Origin: Cellulomonas sp. B6
Lineage (GTDB): Bacteria > Actinomycetota > Actinomycetes > Actinomycetales > Cellulomonadaceae
Reading direction: 5' to 3'
Length of the DNA stretch: 33,726 nt
Assembly (NCBI RefSeq): GCF_001462455.1
Contig: NZ_LNTD01000069.1
Coordinates: 1 to 33,726 of the forward strand
Of this stretch, positions 32,116 through 33,726 are shown piece after piece. A program made the position numbers and the translations under genes. Under the pieces are notes generated by a model, which worked only from the letters and a program-made list of their open reading frames with translations, did not search any database and had not been told where the DNA came from. How positions within the stretch are numbered: position 1 is the stretch's first letter; each line of letters starts with the position of its first letter.

Positions 32116-33726
32116 TCACGCCTCGCTGGAGGCCGTCGGCTCGGGGCCCGGGGCGGTCTGCTCGGTGAAGTGCGCCGCGATGGCGGCGGCCTCCTCGGCG
32201 ACGACGTCGGCGTCGACGAGGTCGGCGGCGTCCTCCGTGAGCAGCGTGGACCACCGGTCGAGCACGGCCTGCGCCTCGCCGCTGGAGTACAGCGCGGCCC
32301 GGAGCTCGGTGAGCGACGTCTCGTACTCCTGCGCGAAGGCCGGCGTGGCCAGGAACCGCTCGACGAGGACGTTGCTCCCGCCGGGCCCGCCGCCGGGTCC
32401 GCCGCCGGGTCCGCCGCCCGGGAAGGCTGCGCGGAGCTCGTCCGTGCTGGGGCCCGCGCCGTCGCCGTCGGCCGGCGGCACCCGGCCCTCGGGAAGGTCG
32501 CCCGTCGGGGGCTCCCAGCCGTCGGGCAGCTCGCCTGCGGGCGGCGCACCGGCGCCGTCCGGCCGTTCGCCACCGCCGAACCCGCCACCGCCGAACCCTC
32601 CACCGCCGAACCCCCCGCCACCGAGCCCGCCGAACGCCAGGTTGAGGTCCCACGTCACGACCGTGAACCTGCCGGTCGCGCTGTCGTACCGCAGGTACGA
32701 GTTGTTGCCCGGCCCGTCGATGTCGTCCTGGTTGGCGATGAGCTCCTGCACCGCGAGGTAGTCGGCGAAGGCCGCGACGTCCAGGTGCGTCCCCAGCTCG
32801 GCCGCGAACGTCGCGTCGTCGGCGTCGTTGACGAACTCGAGGAAGTCCATCAGGGGAGTGAGGTCCTCCGTGCCGCCGCTCTCCTGGTCGAAGACGTCGA
32901 CGTACGCGGTGGGGTCGTCGCCGCGGTAGCTGTAGTCGCCGCCCGCCTCGGCCTTGTAGAGGATGCCGTCGGCGTCGAAGGTGCGCTCGTCCCACTCCTC
33001 GCCGGGGTTCTCGACGAGCAGGCGCAGCTGCTCCTCGCTGTCGTTGACGCTCAGCCGGGTGCTCGCCGCCTCCTGCGTCGCCAGGCCCGCGAGACCGACC
33101 AGCTCGAGCGCGACGGCCTCGTTCAGGGACGTCTCGGAGGAGTTGGAGCGGATGACGAACTCCGTGAGCCCCTCGTAGCTCTGGCCCGCGACGAACTTGT
33201 CGAGGCGCACGAGCCAGGGCAGGCTCTCCGGCTCGTCGGCCGTGGCGCCGCCCGCGGGTCCTCCGCCCGGCCCGCCGCGCTGCTGCCGGTCCCCGGTCGC
33301 GTCCGCGGCCTGGTCGTCGGCCGCGTCCCCGGCCGCACCCGCGTCCCCGGCCGCACCCGCGTCCCCGGCCGCACCCGCGTCCTCGGCTGCGGCTCCGTCC
33401 CCTCCCGCGCCGGCGCCGCGCAGGCCCGACAGGGACGAGTTCCCCTTGAGGCGCAGGCCGACGTCACGGAACTCGTGCCCGTCGACGGTGACCGTGGCGG
33501 TGATCCACTCCTTGTCACCGGTGCTGGTGAACGTGCTGATCATGGCGTCGTAGGCCTCCTGGTCGAGCTCGATATCGAGGTCGTGCACGACGGTGTCGTC
33601 GAACAGCCCCGTCCCGGCCTCCTGACCGGTCGGGGCGGTGTCCGGCGAGGTCGCCAGGTTCGTGCAGCCGGTCAGCAGACCCAGGGTCGCGGCGACCGCC
33701 GAGAGGTGGACCCACGGCCGGGAGCG
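32116..33726 (-). CDS. CotH-like kinase lipoprotein, 5' end beyond the window
   Basis: The frame is open to the right edge (33726). Its first visible codons encode a hydrophobic stretch with the lipobox LLTGC (Cys codon 33664-33666), so the start lies just outside and the protein is a lipoprotein. It shows the CotH fold: LDIELDQEAYDAMI, VGLRLKGNSS, RLDKFVAGQSYEGLTEFVIR, then GILYKAEAGGDYSY, ANQDDIDGPGNNSYLRYD and FTVVTWDLNLAFGG, where the D...NN...D residues match the kinase site. Low-complexity inserts (AGDAGA repeats after the GNSS motif; GGGGF and GPGGG repeats near the C-terminus) interrupt it. CotH proteins phosphorylate protein serines; the bacterial non-spore role is unclear. Confidence 0.85.
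   Translation of the reverse strand, partial: RSRPWVHLSAVAATLGLLTGCTNLATSPDTAPTGQEAGTGLFDDTVVHDLDIELDQEAYDAMISTFTSTGDKEWITATVTVDGHEFRDVGLRLKGNSSLSGLRGAGAGGDGAAAEDAGAAGDAGAAGDAGAAGDAADDQAADATGDRQQRGGPGGGPAGGATADEPESLPWLVRLDKFVAGQSYEGLTEFVIRSNSSETSLNEAVALELVGLAGLATQEAASTRLSVNDSEEQLRLLVENPGEEWDERTFDADGILYKAEAGGDYSYRGDDPTAYVDVFDQESGGTEDLTPLMDFLEFVNDADDATFAAELGTHLDVAAFADYLAVQELIANQDDIDGPGNNSYLRYDSATGRFTVVTWDLNLAFGGLGGGGFGGGGFGGGGFGGGERPDGAGAPPAGELPDGWEPPTGDLPEGRVPPADGDGAGPSTDELRAAFPGGGPGGGPGGGPGGSNVLVERFLATPAFAQEYETSLTELRAALYSSGEAQAVLDRWSTLLTEDAADLVDADVVAEEAAAIAAHFTEQTAPGPEPTASSEA
32571..32615 (-). repeat. 15-bp repeat encoding GGGGF units
   Basis: Three tandem 15-nt units (beginning CACCGCCGAACC on the plus strand) within the CotH-like gene, encoding Gly-rich F-containing repeats. 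Probably a flexible linker that can change length by slippage. Confidence 0.8.
33323..33376 (-). repeat. 18-bp tandem repeat encoding AGDAGA-type units
   Basis: Three identical tandem copies of GCGTCCCCGGCCGCACCC, then a degenerate fourth. In frame in the CotH-like gene, so copy-number change would keep the reading frame. Confidence 0.85.

Noticed and set aside
33323-33376. CRISPR-like short repeats
   Set aside because: Copies are contiguous with no spacers and are in frame in a coding gene; a simple tandem repeat.

Overview
The window is very GC-rich, with GTG/TTG starts, ATGA/GTGA gene overlaps and TAGNNT-type -10 elements. This points to a high-GC actinobacterium, probably Cellulomonas or a relative (inferred from gene style only). 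The order PadR/ino1 - class A PBP - rpsF - ssb - rpsR - rplI - dnaB matches the origin-proximal block known from mycobacteria (Rv0046c to Rv0058), so the middle of the window is conserved chromosomal backbone.

Region by region. 1-5,000: a CCA-adding enzyme faces a two-gene unit (MFS transporter, then a LOV-GAF-PP2C phosphatase, i.e. a probable blue-light-sensing signalling protein). 4,950-8,600: an ECF sigma factor overlaps a membrane-anchored partner. Next come a truncated sigma-factor copy and an AbiEi/DUF559-like gene, with three copies of one palindromic repeat, each downstream of a stop codon. 8,600-15,100: padR-ino1 (minus strand) diverges from ponA, followed by the rpsF-ssb-rpsR-rplI operon. 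15,200-18,903: two small membrane proteins, a MATE exporter and dnaB. The MATE/dnaB gap carries a helically spaced array of DnaA-box-like 9-mers next to a dnaB promoter candidate. dnaB has no intein, but has two patches of aberrant low-GC codons exactly at the two classical DnaB intein sites.

18,904-25,190 is an accessory island of lower GC. It holds a weak hypothetical gene, a gene broken by a 4-bp tandem duplication, a conserved-looking hypothetical, a Schlafen-type AlbA_2 protein, and a coupled pair made of a PIN-GNAT-EVE-like fusion and an ASCH-domain protein.

25,190-27,837 is the most striking part: an array of four structured RNAs immediately upstream of a TROVE/vWA (Ro60 orthologue, Rsr) gene. 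All four share a terminal helix with compensatory changes, a 4x7 internal loop and a second helix. Two carry a complete circularly permuted tRNA mimic (T-arm, closed acceptor stem, U8-A9, D-arm), the third a degenerate one, and the fourth a three-way junction. I interpret them as bacterial Y RNAs for Rsr. A small helix-turn-helix-like gene overlaps the rsr stop.

28,187-31,980: a tightly coupled operon encodes a small secreted Trp/Tyr-rich peptide, a lipoprotein, a peptidoglycan-binding membrane-fusion-like protein, an ABC ATPase and an FtsX-type permease, resembling bacteriocin export/immunity modules. The right edge holds a CotH-like lipoprotein whose start lies outside the window.
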